DNA of 64,000 bases from Stomorhina lunata. Lineage: Eukaryota; Arthropoda; Insecta; Diptera; Rhiniidae. Numbering within the stretch: the stretch's first letter is position 1; each line of letters begins with the position of its first letter. Made by a program: the position numbers and the translations under genes. Positions 11,262 through 21,039 of this stretch are shown one piece after another. The notes beneath the pieces were generated by a model. That model had not been told where the DNA came from. It searched no databases and was given only the letters and a program-made list of their open reading frames with translations. The stretch lies in contig OW121744.1 in the NCBI GenBank assembly GCA_933228675.1, forward strand, positions 58,857,775 through 58,921,774. The letters are read 5' to 3'.

Positions 11262-13015
11262 TATAGTTAGCAATATATCAAAAAAAGTAGGTTTTTAAAT
11301 TTCAAGATAATCACATGAATTCATATACATTTTTTCAGACACATATTCAGCTATCCTTGGTGCTACATAAAATGGCCCAAGCTATTTTGGTTCCTGAAAT
11401 ACAGGGTGTTTTCTATAATTTTGGCTTTTAAACTAGCAGTAAATTTTGCGCTGTAACTTTCTTAATAGTTCATCATTTGCACTTTTTTAAATTTTAATAG
11501 TTAGATAAGTGTAAAAGATTTCATCACCATAAAAAAAAACGTCAGTACACTTAGAGAAAAGATATGTATAAAAGATAATACAGGAGTGAAAAAAGTATAA
11601 AATTTGCATTTAAAATGGCACAAAAGCGGATAAAGATTTTGAGACCAAATTTTACGTACAGATAGCTACTATCGATATCTAAAAATTTGATATGGCGCTT
11701 CCCGATTAAATGTTTGGTTCGTCGACAAATTGAGAAAAACTAAAAAAAAAATTTAAAAAAGGGTCAAAACTCTGCATTTTTAATATTTGTCTTCCTATAA
11801 CTCATTAACTAAGAAACGCATCGAGAAGCGCCATATCAAAATTTTAGATAAACATGTTCTTAATATGTGTGCAACTTTTGAGAGAAAAATATGAAGCCAT
11901 TTTTGTGCCATTTAAAAAACAAGCAAACCTATTTGTGTCATTTTTCACTTGTTCACCTTCGTAAGACACATTGATGTATGATAACAATGTGTTACTTAAA
12001 GGTATATTGCTCAAATTCACGAACAAATATCCTGAGGACTAAATTGAAGCAAAAATAATACGCGATTAAATCGCGACCATTGATTTTCTTTAAAATCTTA
12101 AAGTGTGTATACAGCCTACATTTAACCTCTTAAATGCGTAAAATGTAACAAGACAACAGTGGCTTCTAATCATTTTGTGTTCAAGGAATCTAAAAACTAA
12201 ATATTTAGTAATAAGGAAACTTGCCACCAATAAAAATCCGAAGAAAAACATGTATTTAATACCTCATCGATTTACAGCGATTATATTTTTTTTAAATAGA
12301 GATGGAAAATGAAATGGACTTAAAAAAAAAAATTAACATATTGAGAAACTAACCAATTTCGCGATAAAAAAAATCTGGCTAACAAGATTTTTCATATGGA
12401 TGCTGAAGTTAAAGAAAAGTTAAAAAACTTTCACTTTTATATGAAATTTAAGCCATACCCTTTCTTATTACAAAAACATTATTTTTACTTCTAATATTGT
12501 AAACAGTGACTAAATTTTACACAAAATTTTAAAACAAATGTTCAAAAAAGTATCAGAATTGGTGTACTGTTAACTACTTTTGCCCGTAGATTTCTTATTT
12601 TTCGTCGGAATTTCATCGCAGATATCTCTTTTGAAAGTTTTTGAAAGCATTTATTTTTGTGTTTCTAAAAATGTTACAAAAGATTGCCGCAAGGCGGCGG
12701 TATTGACATGTTTGTTACAAATGTATCAAATACATATTATTTGGATCTTTTTCGATGTTGGTGCATTCAGATAAAAGATAGACCAAATACTCCTAAACAA
12801 AGTCGCGGAACATTGTCAAACCAAATTTTTAACTTTTAATTATAAAAAATGCGATTTTCATATGTAACCTAAAAACTAGCGCCATCTTTTAACAGAATTT
12901 AGAAACACAAAAGTTGTAAAACAAACATTATTTTTATAATCCCTGAGATTCGTTTTCCACAATAAAAAAGTTCTTTTTCGCAAAAAGCCGTTTTTGATAT
13001 ATTGCTAGCTATAGT
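11262..13015. repeat. Nested inverted repeats without coding sequence
   Basis: Outer pair: 'ctatagttagcaatatatca' at 11262 against its near-complement at about 12993-13013. Inner pair: arms at about 11614-11720 and 11820-11925 share 'aaatggcacaaaa' and 'tttgatatggcgcttc' in opposite orientation with about 100 bp between them, so a transcript could fold into a long hairpin. AT-rich, no open frame of note. Probably non-autonomous foldback DNA. Confidence 0.5.
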
Positions 13016-13252
13016 TGTATAATTTGAAAACAAAAAATTGCGAAAATAGCGTTACGAAATATGTAAACAGGCCATGAATGGAAAAACATTGAATGAAAGC
13101 GATTTTATTGATTATTTCACTGAACAAATTATTGATAGATACTTCTGAATGAAGGTGAACTCGATTCAATTATGTTTAATAGAAAAAAAAATTATAAAAT
13201 GGAATTAAGCTTGAAATATCGCTTGTTGGGTCATATTGACCCAAAGGGTACT

Positions 13253-13439
13253 AGATGTGTGTAAATCGTGTTTTGAAAAGTGGAGGGGGAAGGAAAAATT
13301 TTAATATTATTACTTTGTTTTAAAAACATAATATTCGTCCCTATAATGGATAAATTAAAGTTTCACATTCATATCTAACTATTTAATGAGATAATTTTGC
13401 GTTTGAAAAACAAAATTGGGTCAAATTGACCCAAGGAGT
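13253..13439. other. Short spacer with palindrome and LINE target site
   Basis: It holds the palindrome TTGGGTCAAATTGACCCAA (13416-13434). The first copy of the target duplication ACCCAAGGAGT is 13429-13439. Confidence 0.6.
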
Positions 13440-14597
13440 CAGCGAGGACTTTTTATTAAGATCCTTAGATCTGCTGCTCTCATGATTACGGGTGCTTTAA
13501 GGACTACTCCTTCAAAGGCACTCTTTACCATGCTTAATTGGCTTCCGGCTGAGCTAATGGCCCAATTAGTAGCCCTCAACTCAGCTATCAGGTTAAAAAC
13601 CACCGGTGAATGGTCTACTTCGTCTCTAGGCCACACCACTATTCTGGAGAAACTTAATCTCCCTGATAATATAAACTACTGTATTCCCTCACCCGCTTTC
13701 GAGCAATCCTTCACTGCGGATATCTCAGGGGCCCATAACGCTTTTAGTGAAGAGACCCTGGTTATCTATTCGGATGGATCCAAATCGTCACGTGGTGTGG
13801 GTGGGGGCTTCTTTATCCCATCATTTGGGATTAAAGTGAAATTCAAGCTCCCTAAACAATGCAGCATTCTTCAAGCTGAAATTTCAGCTATTTATAGGGC
13901 GAGCAAGTGGCTCACGTACCACCGAGTATATCCTAACGATATTCGTTTCTGTACAGATAGTCTTGCCGCCATTCATTCCCTTTCATCGGTCTACACGACA
14001 TCCGTTCTTACCCGTGAATGCCGGGCGTCTCTAAATGAGATGGCGAGACATTCCAACATTGAACTTTTCTGGGTACGTAGTCATAGTAATGTACCAGGCA
14101 ACATCATAGCGGATAACCTAGCAAAAGATGGTGCTCTTCTTAGTCAAGAAAACACTGATCAATTCATAGGTATTCCGCTCTCAGCATGCAAATTGCTCAT
14201 AAAGCAGTTTATTTTTAGGTCCGCACAGACCAACTGGTCCACAGAAAGTACCTGTACGATCTCCAGACTTACATGGCCAACTTACGACAGTAAGCGCTCT
14301 GCAATCCTGGTCAGCTTTTCGCGCCATAGATTTCGCACCCTTATTTCAGTACTCACAGGACACTGTCTTATAGGTATACATGCTAGAAGACTTAATCTTC
14401 AAAGCAATGACTACTGCAGAAGTTGTCACAATGCAGAGGAGGAAGAAACAATATCCCACTTCCTCTGTCACTGCCCAGCACTTGCTGAACTTAGAACCCT
14501 CCATCTAGGATTCCCATTTCTGCACGATCTATCAGAGATCTCGAACATCAATATTCGTAAAATAGGCTCTTTTATCGATGCATCTGGCTGGCTCTAA
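13440..14597 (+). pseudogene. LINE ORF2 C-terminal part: RT thumb, RNase H, CCHC-like end (5' truncated, otherwise open)
   Basis: The frame is open for about 386 codons. Order: RT thumb (ILRSAALMITGALRTTPSKA, then LPAELMAQLVAL), then RNase H with its acidic residues in IYSDGSKSSRGVGGG, LQAEISAIYRA and FCTDSLAAIHSL, with WVRSHSNVPGN and ADNLAKDGA completing the fold. A Cys/His block YCRSCHNAEEEETISHFLCH follows, and the protein ends in FIDASGWL. There is no own start: the open frame runs in from the target site, so no protein is expected. RNase H in ORF2 is found in the I, LOA and R1 groups of LINEs. The C-terminus is the template for recognising the relics at 8543-8826 and 22800-23098. Confidence 0.85.
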
Positions 14598-14730
14598 CTG
14601 AGCCTCTTACTCTCGGTAGTTTTAAGAATTTAATTTTCTCTATCCTTGCAGGAATTACAAAGGGACCTCTTTATGGACCCAAGTGAGGTGGACCTTACAG
14701 TCTGCATCCTGCCTAACCTAACCTAACCTA
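13440..14730 (+). mobile_element. 5'-truncated non-LTR retrotransposon with 11-bp TSD and CCTAA tail
   Basis: Exact borders are given by the direct repeat ACCCAAGGAGT at 13429-13439 and 14731-14741. The 3' end is a run of CCTAA repeats (about 14711-14730) after 'aaagggacctctttatggac'. The insert begins inside the RT thumb, a normal 5' truncation by target-primed reverse transcription. The perfect TSD and undamaged frame show a recent insertion. LOA/R1/I group by the presence of an RNase H domain. Confidence 0.88.
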
Positions 14731-14879
14731 ACCCAAGGAGTGTATAAGGGTTAAAGTATTATTTATATATCGCCCAAAAATTAAATGTATGAGGACATAC
14801 ATACATTTAAAAGCCGTGTTAATTATCGAGATTTGAAACATTCTCAGATCAGAAAATCAATGCACATAAATATATTAGT

Positions 14880-15030
14880 ATTTTTGTAGGACTCACCTAA
14901 ATCAGTCTTCAGAAACATAAATACTTGTAATTGACCATTAACTCTTTAATTTTTGTACTTTACTTTTGTAACACCATTGGTGAAGGGTATTTAAGGTTCG
15001 GCATAGCCGAATATAGCACTCTTACTTGTT
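14880..15030 (+). mobile_element. 3' fragment of family 2 element abutting gene B promoter
   Basis: 'aacaccattggtgaagggta', the hairpin TTCGGC-ata-GCCGAA and 'tagcactcttacttgt' match the family 2 3' end. The flank 'ttaattaagcatttaaaaat' directly after it is the sequence found without an element upstream of gene C (20160). The element therefore ends about 83 bp before the gene B start codon. Its left limit is unclear. The sister fragment, inverted, is 19003-19150. Confidence 0.75.
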
Positions 15031-15112
15031 TAATTAAGCATTTAAAAATAATAAATATTTTTTTTTTAACAATTAATATACGATTGGAAAAAATTCCATA
15101 ACATTAAAAGCG

Positions 15113-15896
15113 ATGGATGAGTTACAAAGAATTTTATTTAGGTTAACGCTTGTTTTTATATTATTCAAATCGTCATGGTCGCTTAATGCAAAAATAACCA
15201 ATATAAAATGTATAGAATATGATAAACATTTTGCGGAATTTCAAAGGTGTTCCCTGAAAGCGATTTCCCGCTATAAAAGCAGTTTGAGTTTATTTGTACG
15301 GCTGTATAAGGAGAAAGTTGAAAATATTACGGTAAGTAGTTAAATTAATAGAAAAAGATCTCGTAGATCTATATACCTACTACATAATATGTATATAGAA
15401 TTTCATAAGCAAATAATAAAATTATTAAAGCTTTATGGTATGAAATTTGTATGGAAAATTTGATTTATAAGCTTGTTATATCATTATTTTTCCTGTAATA
15501 TTTTATTAAAGGTCAATGCAGAATTTTCAAGAAAAGATTACACTCAAAAATACCGACCATTTTTGTACAATCAAACTGTCGATTTTTGTAAATTCGTAAA
15601 AAATCCGACACGTTTTGCTTTTTGGAATATCTTTTATACAATGGTCCAGCCTTTTACAAATATCAATCATTCATGTCCTTATAATGTAAGTGTAAATATC
15701 GAAATTTCTGTTTTTATCTGACTTACAATAATATTTTATATTTAAGCACGATCTAATTCTAGATAATTTAATATTGGATGCTAGCATGTTTAAAATGATC
15801 CCATTTCCATCTGGTGAATACTCAATCCGTATAAAAGTAGCAGTGTTTAACAATTATAAAGTCGAAACTCAAACATTCTTTGAGTACAAAGAATAA
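15113..15896 (+). CDS. DUF1091 (DM8) family secreted protein, gene B
   Basis: Exons 15113-15331, 15512-15685 and 15747-15896; GTAAGT donors, AG acceptors, phase 0; 180 residues, the same exon lengths as genes A and C (219, 174, 150 nt). Signal peptide in residues 1-23 (RILFRLTLVFILFKSSW). Cysteines 33, 46, 99 and 128 are kept; sequons at N71, N93 (NQT, missing in gene A) and N125. C-terminal block PFPSGEYSIRIKVAVFNNYK and FFEYKE. Intron 1 is 180 bp, longer than in A (120) or C (88); intron 2 is 61 bp. The upstream block conserved before A and C is absent, replaced by transposon sequence that ends ~83 bp before the ATG, so expression may differ. Function unknown, probably a soluble secreted protein. 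Confidence 0.9.
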
Positions 15897-16241
15897 ATAT
15901 TTAATTCTCTATAAAATAGTTTTTATATAATTTCAGTATTTCTGTTTAATGGATGAAGTCTGTAATACTTTCAACTTAATTTAACTTTATCTATCATGTT
16001 TGTAACAAATAGTTTAAGATTATATAACCCCTTAACTGCTCCACCGATTTTAATTAAATTTTGAACATAGATAGAGATTTTCCTTGAAGTTGTCATGAAA
16101 TATATCATGTTTCAAAAGGGTCCAAATAGGTTAAATAGTGCCGAGTTTGATATTTATCATTGAATATTTGATAAACTAAAAAAGCTAGAAACTTAAAACT
16201 TAATAAAAGTCAATTTTTTACCATTGCAATGGCTGTACTTC

Positions 16242-16379
16242 GTAGACAATTTTATATTGGATGCCAACATGTTTAAAATGATTCCATTTCCTACCGGTGA
16301 CTATTCAATTCGCCTAAAAATGGCCGTCTATAATCAATATAAAGGCGAGGCTCAAATATTCTTTGAGTACAAAGAATGA
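16242..16379 (+). pseudogene. DUF1091 exon 3 relic
   Basis: 46 codons open to TGA: VDNFILDANMFKMIPFPTGD, then YSIRLKMAVYN and FFEYKE at the end, clearly exon 3 of the same family. Exons 1 and 2 and the acceptor are missing. Its 3' flank ('caaaattggagatg', 'tttttcgttcgaaa', 'gtttttatataattttagt') matches flanks of genes B and C, so it is a leftover of a duplicated gene rather than a retrocopy. Confidence 0.85.
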
Positions 16380-16909
16380 ATTATCGACTTAATTAATAAA
16401 CCACACCATCTCCGATTTCTTTAAAATTTCATCAAAATTGGAGATGTTGAGGATTCAAATTCTAGTTTTTCGTTCGAAAAATTTTTATTATAAAGAGGAT
16501 AACTCTTTATAAAAAAGTTTTTATATAATTTTAGTGTGTCTGTTTTATGGATCAAGTTTATAAATCTTCCAATTTTTTATAAATAAATTTACAGCCTGTT
16601 CACAAAACTGTCATATGTTAGAAGGCAATCGAATACTAGCCTAACGATTAAGCTCTAAATTGAGTTCATTTTCTGTTTTCGTTTGGAAGTAAAAGCTTCG
16701 TAATGAAATATCAAATTATAGTATTGCCATGAAATATTTTATTACTTTTATGAAAGCTTTTCCTGTAAAACTTAAGACTTTTGTAAAATGATGTTAACCC
16801 TTAAATTGAATAAAATCAAAAATAAATAAAAACAATACATAAAAAAAAATTATTTTTTTTTCAAAATTAAATTAAACATTTTTTCAATGAGAAAGACAAT
16901 TATTAAGAG
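16380..16909. other. 3' flank of the relic, AT-rich
   Basis: The first 200 bp resemble the 3' flanks of genes B and C; the rest holds nothing recognised. Confidence 0.5.
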
Positions 16910-17440
16910 AAAAGTTCGGGTTTTAGGAACAAGTTCCCTGATTTCGACAGACCGGATTCCAAAGAACAAGAAACCATAGAACATTGTGACACTCCAGTGG
17001 CTCAATAGAGTTGCATACCGACGAGCACGTTAACCCTTTCCTACACTCGGTAGAGTTGATCTTACAAAGACCCTATTCTGAGACATGTATTGCGTAAGAA
17101 GATTTGAGTTTGGGAACGAGTTCCCTTATTTCGTGAGGGCACATTCCAAAGTGAAAACGATAAAAATGTGTGACATTTCAGTGGTTCAATAGAGTTGGAT
17201 ACCATGCTGTCATCAATGAGCACTTTCGCCCTTACTTGCACTCTTATATAGACCCTATTCCGAAACATGTATTGCGTACCGGTTGTATTGTTACTACTTT
17301 GGAATGTGCTGTAACAAAATCAGGAAACTCGTTCTCGATACATGAACTTTCGAAACCGACTTTCAACTGGAATAATTTTTGTACCCTTAGGAGTTCGGAA
17401 AATCTTATTACAGATCTTGAACTCGCAAAAACTTCTGTAT
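16910..17440 (-). pseudogene. Fragments of a CR1/jockey-like LINE C-terminus
   Basis: Two successive minus-strand pieces (about 17060-16910 and 17265-17070) read like the segment SAHRDSIDLQEYHRNLSCV and CSNEIRELVLEAWTF of the relic at 9676-11115; for example VLIDDSMVSNSIEPLK in one frame. A third piece in plus orientation (about 17283-17345) reads YCYYFGMCCNKIRKLVLDT. Rearranged and dead. Confidence 0.6.
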
Positions 17441-18278
17441 ACTGAACACAATATCGAGCCCTTAGATTCCGGTTAATATCTTTTAAACGATTACAGATAG
17501 CGTAGTACAGTAGTACATATTTTTCTTGTATTCTTAAGTAGTTTTCGAACGTAAAAAAATTTTTTTGATGGGTTTATATTTACGAAAGTTATACGGACCA
17601 ATAGGCTTTACATACAATGGTGCTCAACTTTGGCTCAGTGTAGAGGACACTGTGCTAAAAAAAGGCATGTTTTTAAAAATTAGTCTAAAACTCTAACTAC
17701 CCCTTGGGCGATTAAAAATTATTGAAGTAAAACTAAAAAAACTTCACATATAATACTTTGCACCATAACTTCTAAACCATTTAGAAGAAATTTAATAAGT
17801 TTGTCGAAAAAAGCAAACTAACCAAGAACAAAAATGTTATGCACCAAAACATTCCTTGTTTTTGTTTAATTGAGATTTTTTGTCGCTTACGATCAATATT
17901 TTTCCTGTCGCTTGCGATCATTTTAATCTAAGGACTTGATATCTTAGTAGCGCAAATTTGCGCTTCTAAGAGTAATGTGTATGCAAATTTAAAAAAAAGT
18001 TCAAAATTCAATTGAAGCATTCAAGTTTTTCTTCATATTTCGTCGTCTTCTGCATTCGTTTTAACATTTAGACAAAGTCGTTGTTCCACGAAATAGAGAC
18101 CACACTTAGGAGATAAATCCACTTCCCTCTAAATTTTAATTTTGTCACTTCTAATACTACTTAATGGCTGCCAAAATTTGAAGCTCGTTTTAGCCACTTT
18201 TTAATTTTTTTCGCATATTTTTTGCGAAAAAAAAATAGATGACGATTTGTAGATCTTTCAATTTCGCATCGTTTGATA
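17441..18278. other. Intergenic, nothing recognised
   Basis: AT-rich; short words repeat ('gtcgcttacgatca', 'gtcgcttgcgatca' near 17880-17925) but no gene. Confidence 0.4.
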
Positions 18279-18960
18279 TACAGTGTTGTGCAGAACAAAA
18301 GCAACAGAATTCATCTCCTAACATAAATACATATTTTTTATTTACAGTTCATTTTAGAAAACTAAATTTAATTTATATATTTCATATTTTTATGGTTATT
18401 AAAAATACAAAAAAATTAACAAATTAAATTAACAAATTCTAAGTAACTGATAAAAAAGAAATTGTTTCTCCTTATGAAGCTGTGCAAAACAAAAGCAACA
18501 AATTCAGTACTTCGTGTATTAACCCCATTTTTTGATGACATCCACACATCTACGGGGCATAGATGCAATTTGATTTGTTTATCGTACTGTTTAGAATTTT
18601 TTCCCACTCTGATTTCAATTCTTGAAAAACCCACTTTTATTTTTGAACCTTTTTTCAGCTACCTCTCTTTTGAGTATCCCAAAAAGGTTTTCAAAGGGAT
18701 TTAAGTCGGTTGATTTGGCCGGAAAATTAAGGACTTGAATCCCACTGTCTTAATTAATCTGCTTGACCAACGTCGACCCATCGAAGTGGCATATTCCATT
18801 AGGTATGTGGCAACATTTGGGTCTGAAGATAGCTCTGTACTTGAAACGGTCCATTATTCCATCGATTTGATGGAATGGACAGACTCCTTCAGTCGAAATA
18901 CAAGCCCAGACCATTACGCTGACTCCTCCGTGTTTTATCATTAATGAATAAATATTAATT
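18279..18960 (-). pseudogene. Tc1/mariner-type transposon remnant (transposase C-terminal half and one TIR)
   Basis: Minus strand from 18945: KHGGVSVMVWACISTEGVCP and FHQIDGIMDRFKYR, the classic Tc1 transposase block. After an in-frame stop and a frame change comes STDLNPFENLFGILKREVAE (third catalytic residue region, DLNP-EN-), KRFKNKSG, and near the end a relic of the 'MPRRC--VIK-----TKY' terminus (CVDVIKKWG). The terminus at 18281 (cagtgttgtgcagaacaaaa) is preceded by TA, as expected for this superfamily. The N-terminal half and the other TIR are missing. Confidence 0.85.
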
Positions 18961-19002
18961 AATGATAAATCTTTTATATAGAAATTTAACAAGTGATATA
19001 AT

Positions 19003-19150
19003 AGTAAGAGTAATATATTCGGCTACGCCCAATCTTAAATACCCCTTACCAAAGGTGTCTCAAAAGTAAAGTACAGAATCGAAAAAGTTAATGGTAAATA
19101 ATGTGTGTTTCTGAAGACTGATTAGATAAGTCCTACAGAAATGAAGATAA
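19003..19150 (-). mobile_element. 3' fragment of family 2 element, inverted
   Basis: 'agtaagagtaatatattcgg' opens it and 'cccttaccaaaggtg', 'agtaaagtacagaat' and 'tctgaagactgatta' mirror 14880-15030. The hairpin is partly mutated. Confidence 0.65.
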
Positions 19151-19516
19151 AGTCGGCACGGGTTCCCATAGTTCTAGGTGTATACATTTTTTACAGTGGT
19201 TTTGACTTCATTCGAAAAAATAAGAGGGTATGCGTTTAAAAAAAAAATTAGCTTTTATTTTTTTCTGGACACTCTAGCAAAGACCCTTCCTACAAGAGCT
19301 TCCGAACTGTTACAGTAATGACTGCCTTGAAAATAAAATAAAGACAATTTTTGGATAAATATTTAAGAGAGCAAAGAAAATTGTCGAATTTGAGACAATA
19401 TCAATTTACATGAGATACAAGAACATTCCGAAATATTACTGTTGGTATTGATTTTAGGCTGACGATAGAAAACGTTTAATAAAATACCCTTTATACTCGA
19501 ACATACATAATATACA
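19151..19516. other. Intergenic, nothing recognised
   Basis: AT-rich; the last six bases TATACA form the left target duplication of the MITE that follows. Confidence 0.45.
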
Positions 19517-20086
19517 TTAGAGTGGTTCGAAAAAAAAGTTGAGTCAGTCACTCCCTAGGATTAAAGATAATGTAAAAATAATTCTAAAAACAATTTTTTT
19601 ATTTTTTTTACCACGCCTACAAATACCGCCCTTTTTGTATTTTGTTAACTGTGTCGCCATCTTTAGTCCAATCATAACACTTTATACATCGACGTTCAGG
19701 ACTCTGTAAGAGCTACATTTCTCTCTTTGGTAGTTTTTTACAGCCTCGTCAATTTCTAGTCATTACTTTTTAAAATTCGAGTCGTAACCACCCTAATCAA
19801 ATCGATTAAAAATCTAGTTTTTAAAGGTTATGACTATAAATTGACGTGGTAGTAAAAAACTATCAAAGAGAGAAATGTAGCCCCTACAGAGCCGCGAACG
19901 CCGATATATAAAATGTTATGATCGGACATAAAATGGCGACACAGTGAACAGAATACTAAAAGGGCGGTATTTGTAGGCGTGGTAAAAAAATAAAAAAATA
20001 TTTTTTGGAATTGTTTTAACATTATCTTTAATCCTAGGGGGCGACTGACACAACTTTTTTTTTGTATGGAAGGCGAACCGCTCTAA
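19517..20086. repeat. 570-bp long-inverted-repeat MITE with TATACA duplication
   Basis: Ends TTAGAGTGGTTCG and CGAACCGCTCTAA (one mismatch), flanked on both sides by TATACA (19511-19516 and 20087-20092). The arms, about 270 bp each, mirror nearly all of the element: 'ccacgcctacaaataccgcc' against 'ggcggtatttgtaggcgtgg', and 'gtagttttttac' against 'gtaaaaaactatc'. A transcript would form a near-perfect hairpin. No coding capacity. Confidence 0.8.
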
Positions 20087-20112
20087 TATACATATATCTT
20101 TTAATTATACAT

Positions 20113-20135
20113 ATATCAAACAAAATAACTATTTG
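20113..20135 (+). promoter_or_regulatory. Conserved upstream block of DUF1091 gene C
   Basis: atatcaaacaaaataact followed by atttg, 108-130 bp before the start codon, two changes from the block before gene A and absent from gene B. Promoter role is inference. Confidence 0.35.
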
Positions 20136-20242
20136 AATTAAGTAATAAAGTTTCATTCATTTAATTAAGCATTTAAAAATAATAAATATTTTTGTTTAAC
20201 AATTTATATACGATTAGAAAAAATTCCATAACATTAAAAGCG

Positions 20243-20934
20243 ATGGATGAGTTTAAAAGAATTTTATTTAGGTTAATGCTTGTTTTTTTATTAATAAATT
20301 CGTCATGGTCCCTAAATGCAAAAATAACCAATATAAAATGTGCGGAATATGACAAACCATTTGCGGAATTTCAAAAGTGTTCATTAAAAGCTCTTTCCCG
20401 ATTTAAAAGCAGTTTAACACTACTTATTCGACTATACCAGGGAAAAGTTGAAAATATTACGGTAAATAATTTAATTAACAGAAAAATTTCTCGTAGATCC
20501 ACATAATAATATGTTGATAAAATATATTATATAATATATTTTTTTTCAGGTCAATGCAGAATTGTTAAGAAAAGGCTACACTCAAAAATACCGACCATTT
20601 TTGTACAATCAAACTGTCGATTTTTGCAAATTCGTAACAAATCGAAAACATTTTGTGGTTTGGAATGTCTTTTATTCAATGATCGAGCCTTTTACAAATC
20701 TCAATCATTCATGTCCTTTTGAGGTAAGTTTTAATGACAATATTTCTATTTTTATCTGACTTACAATAATATTTTATATTAAAGCATGATCTTATTATAG
20801 AAAATTTAATATTGGATGGCAGCATGTTTAAAACGATTCCATTTCCTTCCGGCGACTATTCAATCCGTCTTAAAATGGCCGTCAATAATCAATATAAAGT
20901 CGAGGCTCAAGCATTCTTCGAATACAAAGAATGA
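20243..20934 (+). CDS. DUF1091 (DM8) family secreted protein, gene C
   Basis: Exons 20243-20461, 20550-20723 and 20785-20934; donors GTAAAT and GTAAGT, AG acceptors, phase 0; 180 residues. The start at 20243 is chosen by alignment with A and B; an in-frame ATG at 20192 would add 17 residues ahead of the signal peptide and is unlikely. Signal peptide 1-23 (RILFRLMLVFLLINSSW). Cysteines 33, 46, 99 and 128; sequons at N71, N93 and N125. Exon 2 reads VNAELLRKGYTQKYRPFLYN; exon 3 keeps the PFPSGDYSIRLKMAVNN block. Exon 1 and leader are closer to gene B than to A. Function unknown; the family is secreted, and some fly relatives are linked to taste organs. Confidence 0.9.
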
Positions 20935-21039
20935 ATTAAATTTTGAAGAACTTTTAAAGTTGTATGAGAAGTGAGAATGTATATACAAAATTTCATCAAA
21001 ATCGGAGTTGGAAAATTAAAATTTTTCGTTCGAAATATT

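Larger units (their letters stand above)
9643..13252. mobile_element. Region bounded by a 28-bp perfect inverted repeat (candidate TA-targeting DNA transposon)
   Basis: The left end reads TACCCTTTGGGTCAATATGA and continues CCCAACAA; the right end at 13225-13252 is its exact reverse complement. The repeat itself contains the palindrome TTGGGTCA-TATTGACCCAA. TA flanks both ends, compatible with a TA target duplication. Inside are a decayed LINE (9676-11115) and further inverted repeats, but no transposase could be read. A third, similar palindrome (TTGGGTCAAATTGACCCAA) lies just outside at 13416-13434. Confidence 0.45.

Noticed and set aside
20192..20242. Upstream in-frame ATG as start of DUF1091 gene C
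   Set aside because: It would put 17 residues before the signal peptide; genes A and B start at the position equivalent to 20243.
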